The notes beneath the pieces were generated by a model. That model searched no databases, had not been told where the DNA came from, and saw nothing but the letters and a program-made list of their open reading frames with translations. This document shows positions 51,470-60,724 of a stretch of 64,000 nt of DNA, piece by piece (position 1 is the first letter of the stretch; the number at the start of each line of letters is the position of its first letter). Source of the DNA: Aquidulcibacter sp. (GTDB lineage Bacteria > Pseudomonadota > Alphaproteobacteria > Caulobacterales > Aquidulcibacteraceae); assembly GCF_020253525.1 (NCBI RefSeq), contig NZ_JADCBK010000027.1:1-64000 (forward strand), written 5' to 3'. A program made the translations under genes and the position numbers.

Positions 51470-51919
51470 CTAAGCCAAAAATGCAAGCGCAAAAACCAAA
51501 ACAGCCCCGATTGCGCCAGCAATGATGGTAGCCCATCCGGTCGCGGTTGAGACTTTGGGGTCAAACCCTTTACCGGCGTCCCAAGCGAGGTGACGTATGC
51601 CGTTAGCCAAGTGATAGCAGGCGGCGGCTGTAATCCCGAACAGGATCAACAAACATAGCGGGTTCATCAAAAACGACATGAAGTCTGTGTAGGCCGCTGG
51701 GCCACTTGCTAGGGCCACAACCCAAGCTGTCAGGACCATAGCGCCCAGATAGAGGGCGACTCCAGATGCCCGGTGGAAAATCGATGTCGCCATCGTCACG
51801 TGCCAACGCCAGACTTGCAGGTGTGGCGACAATGGCCGCTTATCGTGTGCTTGTGGACCTGCCATGCTCATCCCCAGAAAATGTCTTTGTGACATGGAAG
51901 AGAGCGACCGCTTCGTCAA
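51470..51919 (-). CDS. sdhC: Succinate dehydrogenase cytochrome b556 subunit
   Basis: RPLSPHLQVWRWHVTMATSIFHRASGVALYLG; CYHLANGIRHLAWDAGKGF. Confidence 0.92.
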   Translation of the reverse strand: MTKRSLSSMSQRHFLGMSMAGPQAHDKRPLSPHLQVWRWHVTMATSIFHRASGVALYLGAMVLTAWVVALASGPAAYTDFMSFLMNPLCLLILFGITAAACYHLANGIRHLAWDAGKGFDPKVSTATGWATIIAGAIGAVLVFALAFLA

Positions 51920-51955
51920 CGTTTCTCGTCAGGAGAAGTGGAAAAACAGCTTCAT

Positions 51956-52630
51956 TTAGCTGGCTTTAGCTGCATGATTTAAAACAAGTTGGCTTAAGGT
52001 GGCGATCTCTGCGCTTTGGGCGGGGAGGACCAAGCTTGCTTCCCCCTGTTCGGCCAGCCAAGCCTCCACCCAGCTCTGCCAAGCTTCATGAAAGCCAATC
52101 AAGGCCGTCATGCCGGTTTGTCGCCTGACCCGCGCCCATTCGGTCCCGTCAATCCAAGCCAAATTTCGGGCCGACCAATCTCGGCTACTCAACTCATGCA
52201 GACTTTTGAGGTGAGCGGCCATGTCATCTACATGCAGATAGACGATCAGCGGGTTGACCTTGGACAAGGCGGTCAAGCGTGTGGACGCGAGCTGCTGAAT
52301 ATGTGTGTCGGGCAGGCCGGCGGCAAAGGCGGGTAGTAAGGTGTTTTGGATCAGGGTTGCATCCAACAGCATGATAGAGCGATTGACGATGCATTGTGCA
52401 GCCAGGCGCGCCCAAGGTTCAAGCCCATAGGCTTTGGGGTCTGGTTCGCGGCCTGACACTCGATCCACCTGTTCGGTACGGATTGGATGATCCGGGTCAA
52501 ATTCGAGATAGGCGCGCGCTTCCTTTCCTTTAGCTTCAAGATCTTGCGCCACGCGCATGGCCAAGCTGGTTTTCCCAGCGCCGATGGGGCCCTCGATCAA
52601 TAGAATATGTCGGTTGACTCTGCCCATCAT
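51956..52630 (-). CDS. P-loop kinase/ATP-binding protein
   Basis: ILLIEGPIGAGKTSLAMRVAQDLEAKG Walker A. Confidence 0.6.
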   Translation of the reverse strand: MMGRVNRHILLIEGPIGAGKTSLAMRVAQDLEAKGKEARAYLEFDPDHPIRTEQVDRVSGREPDPKAYGLEPWARLAAQCIVNRSIMLLDATLIQNTLLPAFAAGLPDTHIQQLASTRLTALSKVNPLIVYLHVDDMAAHLKSLHELSSRDWSARNLAWIDGTEWARVRRQTGMTALIGFHEAWQSWVEAWLAEQGEASLVLPAQSAEIATLSQLVLNHAAKAS

Positions 52631-52839
52631 CTTTCAGCTTCAGATTGCAGTCCTATATGGAGACCTAGTAAGGGCTGCACTTTTGGTGATTTGGCCCCAA
52701 AAAGGGCGCTATGTCAGCTATAACAACTTTGTCATCATCTTATGCGACGGAATAAACGTATAGGCACGTTCAACGCGTTAAGCAAAAATCCAACTGGCTG
52801 GCCTTGGGCCGTCCAATAAGAAGTATAGGTCTCCCCCCG

Positions 52840-55470
52840 ATGTCCATTCGATTGGCACTCTTAAGCAGCGCGGCTGCGCTTTTGCCTTTGGCATTAGCGA
52901 CGCCATCCTTGGCCCAGGTCGCGACGGTTCAGCCTGCAAATGCAACCGCGGTGCCCGTTACCTCCCAGCCGGTGGATCAGCCGGTGACCGAGGATGAGCA
53001 ACCGGTTGAAGAAATCGTCGTGCGGGCCCAGCGCGGCCCAAACTCAGTCCCCGGCGATGCGGTGCCAGAAACGACCTTGGACCCGGTTGAGATCACCGCC
53101 CTTGGCGCATCAAACATTGCTGAAGTGTTGGCGGCTTTGGGTCCGCGTGCCGGTTCCGGACGCGGACGCGGCAGTGGCCCGCCCGTTATTCTGTTGAATG
53201 GTCGCCGGATCGGTAGTTTTCGCGATGTCCAAGGCCTTGCCTCAGAAGCCATCTTGCGGGTGGAGATTTTCCCGGAAGCTACGGCCCTGCAATATGGCTA
53301 TTCGGCCGATCAGCGGGTTATCAACTTCATTCTGAAAGATAATTTTCGTGCGATCACCACAGAGCTCACCGCCGGCACCGCTGCTGAGGGAGAGCAGTCG
53401 CGCGGTGAAGTTGAGCTGGGCCTTTTGAGCATCGGGGCTAAAGGCCGTCTGTCAATCAATAGCGAAGTGTCCAGCCAGAACAGCGTCACGGAGGCCGATC
53501 GTGGTGTCCGTCGTGCTGCATCGCCGACGAGCACCGCTTTCCGGACTTTATTGCCCGAAACAAACGCAGCCGAGCTGGGGATCAGCTATAATCGTAATTT
53601 TGGCAAATCGATGGGGGCGACGTTTGACCTCCGTTTCGATTCCAATGAAAGCCAAAGTCTGCTGGGTCTGGCGGTAAGCCCAACAGGGCTGCCCGTTGCC
53701 AATGCATTCATTCAGCGCAATTCGCAGATTGACACGTCGCGCGCTGCCGTGACCGTCAATGGCACAACAGATGGCTGGCAATGGACAGCTACAGGTTCTG
53801 CCGATCAAACCAAGTCGGACACGAGAACCGTCTCGCCTTTGGCCGCCGCGCAAACAGCCAATTCCACCGCGACCGTCTATGAGGTCATTTACAACACCAC
53901 TGGCCCAATGATTGATGTGCCTGCGGGCCCAATCCGTGGGTCGTTCCGTATTGGCTATCAAGATCGCCAGCTCGAGTCAGAATCGGTGCGTAATGGCCTA
54001 ACCACCTTCACCAATCTCAGCCGCGGTGATGTTACCGGGCGCGGCAATCTCTCGATTCCGATCACCAGCCGTCGCTCTGGCTTCGGCGAGAGTTTTGGTG
54101 ATCTGAGCCTGAGTGTGAATGGCTTTTATACCGATTTATCTGATTTTGGCGGATTGCAAGGCGGTGGGCTGGGCGTGAATTGGTCCCCCCTCAGCAATGT
54201 CCGCCTCTCTGTTGCCTATGATGCTTCAGAAGCTGCACCCAGCATCCAGCAATTGGGTAATCCTGTTTTGGTGACGCCGGGTTCTGCCGTCTTTGACTTC
54301 CAAAGTGGGCAGACGGTGCTGGTCAACCGCACCAGTGGCGGAAATTCGGCCCTGAAAGCCGAAAGCCGAGCCGATACCACCTTCAGCGTCAATTATTCGC
54401 CCGCCAAGTTTGAAGGCCTCGATCTGACGCTGAGCTATGCCGTAAATACGAGCGAAGACACGATCGCTTCCTTCCCTTTGCTGACCCCGGCGCTTGAGGC
54501 AGCCTATCCAAGGCGATTTGAGCGCAATAGTGCGGGCGTTCTAACTGGAATTGACCAGCGGCCGATCAATTACGACTCTGCCGACAGCACGATTTTGCGC
54601 TATGGATTCTCCTTCTCCAAAGGTTTTGGTCCCCAGATTGGGCGTGGCGCAGGTGGTCCCCCGATCGGTTTTGGCGGTGGGCAACGGCCCCCCGCACCCG
54701 CAAGTTCGACAACAACTGGCCAAGCAGGTGCCGCCGGCACTCGGCCAAATCGGCCGCAATCTGGCGACGGGCAAGCGCCTGCCGCAGCCCCTGGTCAACC
54801 CAATCAACAAACAGGTCAGCGCCCCGCTTCTGCGCCATCGTCAACACCGGCTGCGGGTGGCCCCGGGGGCTTTGGTGGTTTCGGTGGTGGACGCGGCGGT
54901 CCCCCGCCGGGTGTCTTCTTCGGCGGTTTTGGCGGTGGCGGCTTTGGCGGCGGTCCGGGTGGCGGACCAGGTGGTCAAGCAGGCCGCTGGAGCATCTCCA
55001 TCTTCCATTCCATCAAGTTGGAAGACTCCATCGTTTTGGCCCCCAATCTGCCCAAGCTTGATCTGCTTGACGGGGCGGCCGTCGACGATGGCGGTGGGGC
55101 GCGCCGTCATACGGTCGAATTCAATGGGGGATGGTCCTATATGGGGATCGGCTTCCGAGCCTTTGGCGAATGGCGCGGTGAGAGCAAAATCATCGCAAGC
55201 GCAAGTGGCGTCCCAGGTGCCACCGACCTCTATTTCGACGATCAGCTCACCTTCAATCTGCGCGGCTTCTTGAATTTTGAAGCGCGGCCGCAATGGGTCA
55301 AAAAGGCACCTTTCTTGAAGGGGTCACGCCTCATTCTCCGGGTCGATAATCTGACTGACTCTGCCCAGATTGTCCGCGACTCTGCCGGCAATACACCTGA
55401 GGCCTACCAAAAGGCCTTGCTGACCCCGCGTGGCCGTTCTGTGGAGCTGAGTTTCAGAAAGCAGTTCTAG
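52840..55470 (+). CDS. TonB-dependent receptor-like outer membrane protein with low-complexity insert
   Basis: Signal peptide; EEIVVRAQR, plug-like PPVILLNGRRIGSFRDVQGLASEAILRVEIFPEATALQYGYSADQRVINFILK; C-terminal ..VELSFRKQF. Confidence 0.8.
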   Translation: MSIRLALLSSAAALLPLALATPSLAQVATVQPANATAVPVTSQPVDQPVTEDEQPVEEIVVRAQRGPNSVPGDAVPETTLDPVEITALGASNIAEVLAALGPRAGSGRGRGSGPPVILLNGRRIGSFRDVQGLASEAILRVEIFPEATALQYGYSADQRVINFILKDNFRAITTELTAGTAAEGEQSRGEVELGLLSIGAKGRLSINSEVSSQNSVTEADRGVRRAASPTSTAFRTLLPETNAAELGISYNRNFGKSMGATFDLRFDSNESQSLLGLAVSPTGLPVANAFIQRNSQIDTSRAAVTVNGTTDGWQWTATGSADQTKSDTRTVSPLAAAQTANSTATVYEVIYNTTGPMIDVPAGPIRGSFRIGYQDRQLESESVRNGLTTFTNLSRGDVTGRGNLSIPITSRRSGFGESFGDLSLSVNGFYTDLSDFGGLQGGGLGVNWSPLSNVRLSVAYDASEAAPSIQQLGNPVLVTPGSAVFDFQSGQTVLVNRTSGGNSALKAESRADTTFSVNYSPAKFEGLDLTLSYAVNTSEDTIASFPLLTPALEAAYPRRFERNSAGVLTGIDQRPINYDSADSTILRYGFSFSKGFGPQIGRGAGGPPIGFGGGQRPPAPASSTTTGQAGAAGTRPNRPQSGDGQAPAAAPGQPNQQTGQRPASAPSSTPAAGGPGGFGGFGGGRGGPPPGVFFGGFGGGGFGGGPGGGPGGQAGRWSISIFHSIKLEDSIVLAPNLPKLDLLDGAAVDDGGGARRHTVEFNGGWSYMGIGFRAFGEWRGESKIIASASGVPGATDLYFDDQLTFNLRGFLNFEARPQWVKKAPFLKGSRLILRVDNLTDSAQIVRDSAGNTPEAYQKALLTPRGRSVELSFRKQF

Positions 55471-55587
55471 GTCGCCAAACCCAGTCTCTGCCTGCGCGCA
55501 GAGATTGACTCTTAGCCAAGCGCTCTGTAACAGCGCGCGTTCAAATTTCTTCTCGATCAAGGCGGTTGTCCGCCAGGAGTAACTGTC

Positions 55588-55722
55588 GTGAAACGCACGT
55601 TTCAACCATCTAACCTCGTCCGCGCTCGTCGCCATGGTTTCCGCGCCCGTATGGCCACCAAAGGCGGCCGTCTGGTTTTGGCCCGTCGTCGCGCCAAAGG
55701 CCGTAAGCGTCTGAGCGCTTAA
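55588..55722 (+). CDS. rpmH: 50S ribosomal protein L34
   Basis: GTG start; [44 protein letters not shown] (44 aa); too short to appear in the ORF track. Confidence 0.97.
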   Translation: MKRTFQPSNLVRARRHGFRARMATKGGRLVLARRRAKGRKRLSA

Positions 55723-55747
55723 GGGTTCCGGCGGCCTGGGCAGTCTC

Positions 55748-56152
55748 ATGTCCGATAGTCCGCCTGCCATTATTGATCGGCTGACCATTCGTCGTCAGTT
55801 TTTGCATGTCGCTCAGGGTCGTAAGGCCGCTGGGCGATTTGTGTTATTGCAGGTCCGTCAGACTTCCGATGCAGCCGCCCAATCCAAAGGCCTCATCCGT
55901 TATGGTCTGACGGCTTCAAAGAAAGTCGGCAATGCGGTCAGCCGCAATCGGGCCCGCCGCCGTCTGCGCGCAGCGATGTTACAGCTATTGCCTCTTCATG
56001 GTCGCCCTGGTTTTGACTATGTAGCAGTCGCGCGTACTGCAACTGTGACAGTGGAATGGCCCGCCTTGCTTGACGACTTGACCACCCTGTTCTTAAGGCT
56101 GTCCGCAAAGTCTGCCTCTCCGCCTGTTACACCCGCCACAGCCACATCTTAG
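55748..56152 (+). CDS. rnpA: Ribonuclease P protein component
   Basis: IRYGLTASKKVGNAVSRNRARRRLRAA. Confidence 0.92.
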   Translation: MSDSPPAIIDRLTIRRQFLHVAQGRKAAGRFVLLQVRQTSDAAAQSKGLIRYGLTASKKVGNAVSRNRARRRLRAAMLQLLPLHGRPGFDYVAVARTATVTVEWPALLDDLTTLFLRLSAKSASPPVTPATATS

Positions 56153-56173
56153 AAGCTGATAGCAAGGACCCCA

Positions 56174-58000
56174 ATGTCCCCGTCTCCTATGTCTCCGCCA
56201 CCCTCAGCGCCTGATACCAAGAACCTCGCAATCGCGATCGGCTTGTCGTTAGCGATCTTGCTTGGCTTCCAATATTTTTATGAGATGCCGCGCGAGAAGG
56301 CGCGTATGGCAGAGATGGCGCAAAAGCAGGAAGCCCAAGCCGCGGCGCAAAAATCTGCTGCGGCGCAACCAGCTGTCACACCCGTGCAAGCCGCGGCCGC
56401 TGCGGGACAACCTGTCAGCCGTCCCGATGCCTTGGGCTTGAGCCAACGTATCGGCATTGATGCGGACGCTGTCAGCGGGACAGTCTCGACTTTGGGTGGT
56501 CGGTTCGATGATTTGGTGCTGAAGCGCTATGATGAAACCATCAAGAAAGATTCCAAAGCGGTGACGTTGTTGCACCCGCAAGGCACGGCCGATGGCTATT
56601 ATGCTTTCTTTGGCTTTACAGCTCCCGATGGCAGCGCTGGCGCTTTGCCGGGGCCTAACACGGTCTGGCAAGCCACTCCTGGCGAAAAGCTAACGCCAAC
56701 GACACCCATCACCCTGACCTATAACAATGGGCAAGGCCTGACGTTTAAGCGTGTCGTGAAGGTGGATAAGAATTATCTATTCACCGTTACAGATACCGTT
56801 GTGAATGCCGGTGCGGCACCCGTGACGCTGCAGCCTTATGGCGCGATACGTCGTCATGCAAAGCCAAAAGAGCCACCGAATGGGATCAACCACGAAGGCA
56901 TGGTTGGCGTATTTGATGGCAAACTGAAATTGATGAGCTACCAAAAGCTGGAGAAGGGTGAGGCTCTGCAACAAGCCAGTACCGGTGGTTGGCTCGGCAT
57001 CACCGACAAATATTGGCTTTCGGCCCTGATTCCCGATCAAAAGGCCAAGGTGGACGGAGCTTACAAAGTTACCCAATTGCCGAATGAAGAAGTGTTTGAA
57101 GCCAGCTTCATTGCCGCACCTGTTGCCTTGGGTGCGGGCCAAACCTTGACCACAACCCAGCACCTCTATGCAGGCTCAAAGCGCGTGTCGGAATTGCGCA
57201 CTCTTGGCCAAGAACTCGGGCTGCAGCGCTTTCAGGATGCCGTCGACTGGGGGATGTTTTGGTTCCTGACCAAGCCATTCTACGCCATGCTGATGTTCTT
57301 CAATGGCTTGATCGGCAATAATATCGGTATTGCCATTCTTATGGTCACCGTTGTGATCAAGGTCGTGACCTTCCCCTTGGTTTATTCCAGCTATAAGAGC
57401 TTTGCGAAACTGCGCGATCTCGCCCCCAAAATGGCGGAGATCAAAGAGCGCTTTGCCGCCGATGTGCAGCGTCAGCAGCAAGAGACCATGAAGCTTTATC
57501 AGACAGAGAAGATCAATCCGGTCGCGGGCTGTATTCCAGCTTTGCTACAAATGCCGATCTTCTTTGCCTTGTTTAAGGTTCTCTCGATTTCGCTAGAATT
57601 GCGTCATGCGCCCTTCTACGGCTGGATTTCTGACCTGTCGGCCAAAGATCCAACCACGATCTTCAATCTCTTCGGTCTGCTACCCTATGACCCGACGGCG
57701 ATCCCCATTATCGGCACCTTCTTGGCGATTGGTGCTTGGCCAATCCTCTATGGTGTGTCGTTCTGGTTGTTGCAGAAGATGCAGCCGACCGCGACCGATC
57801 CGTTGCAGGCACAAATTTTTGCGCTCATGCCGTGGATCTTCGTCTTCGTATTCGCAGGCTTTGGTTCGGGCCTCGTGATCTATTACACTTGGTCAAACCT
57901 GCTGACGATCGTGCAGCAATATGTGATCTCGAAGCGGTCAGGTACTTCTAACCCAATTGACGAGTTCTTTGCTAAACTCGGCAAGAAAAAGACCGCCTGA
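56174..58000 (+). CDS. yidC: Membrane protein insertase YidC
   Basis: 608 aa; QETMKLYQTEKINPVAGCIPALLQMPIFFALFKVL; FAGFGSGLVIYYTWSNLLTIVQQYVI. Confidence 0.97.
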   Translation: MSPSPMSPPPSAPDTKNLAIAIGLSLAILLGFQYFYEMPREKARMAEMAQKQEAQAAAQKSAAAQPAVTPVQAAAAAGQPVSRPDALGLSQRIGIDADAVSGTVSTLGGRFDDLVLKRYDETIKKDSKAVTLLHPQGTADGYYAFFGFTAPDGSAGALPGPNTVWQATPGEKLTPTTPITLTYNNGQGLTFKRVVKVDKNYLFTVTDTVVNAGAAPVTLQPYGAIRRHAKPKEPPNGINHEGMVGVFDGKLKLMSYQKLEKGEALQQASTGGWLGITDKYWLSALIPDQKAKVDGAYKVTQLPNEEVFEASFIAAPVALGAGQTLTTTQHLYAGSKRVSELRTLGQELGLQRFQDAVDWGMFWFLTKPFYAMLMFFNGLIGNNIGIAILMVTVVIKVVTFPLVYSSYKSFAKLRDLAPKMAEIKERFAADVQRQQQETMKLYQTEKINPVAGCIPALLQMPIFFALFKVLSISLELRHAPFYGWISDLSAKDPTTIFNLFGLLPYDPTAIPIIGTFLAIGAWPILYGVSFWLLQKMQPTATDPLQAQIFALMPWIFVFVFAGFGSGLVIYYTWSNLLTIVQQYVISKRSGTSNPIDEFFAKLGKKKTA

Positions 58001-58002
58001 TT

Positions 58003-58659
58003 ATGTCTGAACCAATGGCTCCTATGCGTGACCTCCCACCGGGGGAACGCTTGTTTCGCTTGGAGCCGCGCTTCCTGTGGGCCGCTAAGACCATGTCGGA
58101 CTTGCCGCCCATGGGGGCACCCGAAGTGTGCTTTGCCGGTCGGTCCAATGTCGGCAAGTCCAGTTTGGTAAATGCCTTGGTCGGGCGCAAAGGTCTGGCC
58201 CGGGCATCGTCAGAACCTGGGCGCACCCGCGAGCTGATCTTCTTTGCCATTGCCGGCAAGGATGAGGTCGAGCGTATTCGGATTGTTGACCTACCCGGCT
58301 ATGGCCATGCGGTGGCATCAAAGGCAGAGATCGCGCGCTGGAACGAGGCAACGCGTGACTTCTTGCGTGGCCGCGCCACGTTGAAGCGGGCCTTTGTTCT
58401 GGTCGACAGCCGCCATGGGTTAAAACCCAATGATCTGGACGTCATGCGCATGCTGGATAGTTCTGCCTTGTCGTATCAAATCATCCTGACAAAGGTTGAT
58501 AAATTGAAGAAGGGGGAGCTGGATGCGGTTCTTGCTGTCACAAAAGAGGCCCTCAAGAAGCGTCCCGCTGCACATCCTGAGGTTCTCCCAATCTCTTCCC
58601 ATGAAAACCTCGGCATTGGGCAATTACGAGAAGAAATCGCTTCCTTATCGGTAACGTAA
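58003..58659 (+). CDS. engB: Ribosome biogenesis GTP-binding protein YihA/YsxC
   Basis: EVCFAGRSNVGKSSLVNALVGRKGLARASSEPGRTREL; VDLPGYGHA. Confidence 0.94.
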   Translation: MSEPMAPMRDLPPGERLFRLEPRFLWAAKTMSDLPPMGAPEVCFAGRSNVGKSSLVNALVGRKGLARASSEPGRTRELIFFAIAGKDEVERIRIVDLPGYGHAVASKAEIARWNEATRDFLRGRATLKRAFVLVDSRHGLKPNDLDVMRMLDSSALSYQIILTKVDKLKKGELDAVLAVTKEALKKRPAAHPEVLPISSHENLGIGQLREEIASLSVT

Positions 58660-59048
58660 AATTTTTCATTCAAATACAGTGTGATATTCCCCTGTTGCGC
58701 GAAAACAATCCAGCATTTGGCTCGGGCAATTGGCTCTTTCGCCTTTTTGGGACTTGAAGTCCTCACTACTCTAGATTTTCTGACTGATACCAAAGACTTG
58801 AATAAAAAAACCTCCGTTCGCTTGACCCAAAGTTAAGGAGTTTCTGCGAGATTTTACCGAAAAACGTGGGCAATTTTGTTCGGTATGGGATTCATAAACG
58901 CAATGGTGCAGTGCTTGACGCCTCTCCAAATGCTACAAACTGAGCGACGCATGCAGCCAAGCAGCTTGCGCGTGCCCGCCCGGCTGCGTTGCCCTGTTGG
59001 ACTGGCTGGTACGACCTTTGAGACTGGCCTTCTGGACTGGGTGCCCAT

Positions 59049-60716
59049 ATGAGTTCGCCCGCCGCAAGCATCGATCATTTCGTCCGAACAGACTTTGCAC
59101 GGGTCTTGGTTGTGGACGACGATCCCATCCTGCGTGAATTTGCCGTCTCGCACCTGACGAGCCCCAGTATCGAGGTAAGTGTTGCAGAGGATGGGCTGAT
59201 TGCGCTGGAAGCTTTGCGTAAAGGTGACTTTGACGTTGCGCTCGTCGATCTCGACATGCCGAATATGAATGGCTTTGAGCTGATGGAAGCCATGGGCCGC
59301 GACCCGCGCTTGATGGGTCTGCCGGTGGTCGTAATTACCGGGCGCGACGACATGGAGGCGATTGATTTGGCCTTTGCCGCTGGCGCGACCTCCTTTGTCG
59401 TCAAGCCGATCAATTGGCGTCTGATAACCCATCAATTAGCTTATGTGCTTCGAAATAGTCGGTCTGAGGCTGCAATTCGCCAAGCCCGGGCTGCAGCCGA
59501 ATCTGCCAGCAAAGCCAAAAGCATATTCCTCGCCAACATGAGCCATGAGATTCGTACGCCTCTCAATGGGGTCATTGGTTTGGCTGGGGCTTTGAGCCGG
59601 ACCCCGCTCAGCGATGAGCAGTTCGAAATGGTTAGCCTCATCCGTCAATCGGGCCAGACGCTTGAGCGCTTTTTGACCGACATCCTTGACGTGTCCAAGA
59701 TCGAAGCGGGCAAGTTAACCCTTCAAGTCGACACGTTCGATCTTGTCGAAGCAATCGAGGCGGCTGTGCATTTGATGCAGACAGCCGCGACAGAGAAATT
59801 CCTCAAATTCAGCTTGAGCTTTGGGGATACCGCACGCGGGCTTTTCAAAGGCGATGTTGTCCGCATTCGCCAGATCGTTTCGAACCTCGCCTCGAACGCG
59901 GTTAAGTTCACCAAAGAGGGCCAGGTTACGGTTCAGGTCGATGTGATCGAGCCCGAAGTCGATGAGGAAGTCGCGACCTTAGTCGTCAAGGTTTCCGACA
60001 CGGGTATCGGGTTTGACAAAGAAGCCCGCGCCCGCTTGTTCAATCGCTTTGAACAAGCCGACGGATCGATCACCCGCCAATTTGGTGGCACAGGCCTTGG
60101 CCTGTCCATTTGTAAGGCCCTGTCAGAGATGATGGACGGCTCTATCAGCGTCGTGTCGATCCCCAACCAAGGTTCAACCTTTACCGTAAAGCTGCCGCTG
60201 AAACGGTCTATGCCACTGGATGCATTTGACATCCTACGCACGATGCAGCCTGCCGTGCCAAAGCAAAATGTGGCAGCCTCGGGCGAGGCAGAGCGCCTCT
60301 TGCGCATTCTATTGGCCGAGGATCACCCAACCAATCAACGCGTTGTGGCCATGATCTTGCAGCCCTATGGCGTGGACCTCACCGTGGTGGAAAATGGCGT
60401 GAAGGCCTTGGAGGCTTTCCAAGCGGATAAGTTTGATGTCGTTTTGATGGACATGCAGATGCCTGAAATGGATGGCTTGAAGGCGACACAGGCAATCCGT
60501 GCTTATGAATTGACCGCCAACCTCCCCCGCACACCCATTGCCATGCTCAGCGCGAATGCCATGAAAGAACATGTCGAGCAGGCCTTACAGGCCGGGTGCG
60601 ACGTCCATATTGCAAAGCCTGTCACGCCTGAATCCTTGGCGAAAGGCATTGAAGCGGCTCTCGCGGGGGCCATTGCCAGCCATCAAGGTGAAAGCCCCGC
60701 TTTGGAGCGTGCCTAA
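59049..60716 (+). CDS. Soluble hybrid histidine kinase/response regulator (REC-HisKA-HATPase-REC)
   Basis: [29 protein letters not shown]-box [18 protein letters not shown], second [29 protein letters not shown]; no TM segment. Confidence 0.9.
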   Translation: MSSPAASIDHFVRTDFARVLVVDDDPILREFAVSHLTSPSIEVSVAEDGLIALEALRKGDFDVALVDLDMPNMNGFELMEAMGRDPRLMGLPVVVITGRDDMEAIDLAFAAGATSFVVKPINWRLITHQLAYVLRNSRSEAAIRQARAAAESASKAKSIFLANMSHEIRTPLNGVIGLAGALSRTPLSDEQFEMVSLIRQSGQTLERFLTDILDVSKIEAGKLTLQVDTFDLVEAIEAAVHLMQTAATEKFLKFSLSFGDTARGLFKGDVVRIRQIVSNLASNAVKFTKEGQVTVQVDVIEPEVDEEVATLVVKVSDTGIGFDKEARARLFNRFEQADGSITRQFGGTGLGLSICKALSEMMDGSISVVSIPNQGSTFTVKLPLKRSMPLDAFDILRTMQPAVPKQNVAASGEAERLLRILLAEDHPTNQRVVAMILQPYGVDLTVVENGVKALEAFQADKFDVVLMDMQMPEMDGLKATQAIRAYELTANLPRTPIAMLSANAMKEHVEQALQAGCDVHIAKPVTPESLAKGIEAALAGAIASHQGESPALERA

Positions 60717-60724
60717 GGCCCAGT

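Noticed and set aside
58854-59435. 193-aa minus-strand ORF before and inside the hybrid kinase
   Set aside because: Overlaps the receiver domain of the kinase and has no domain signature.
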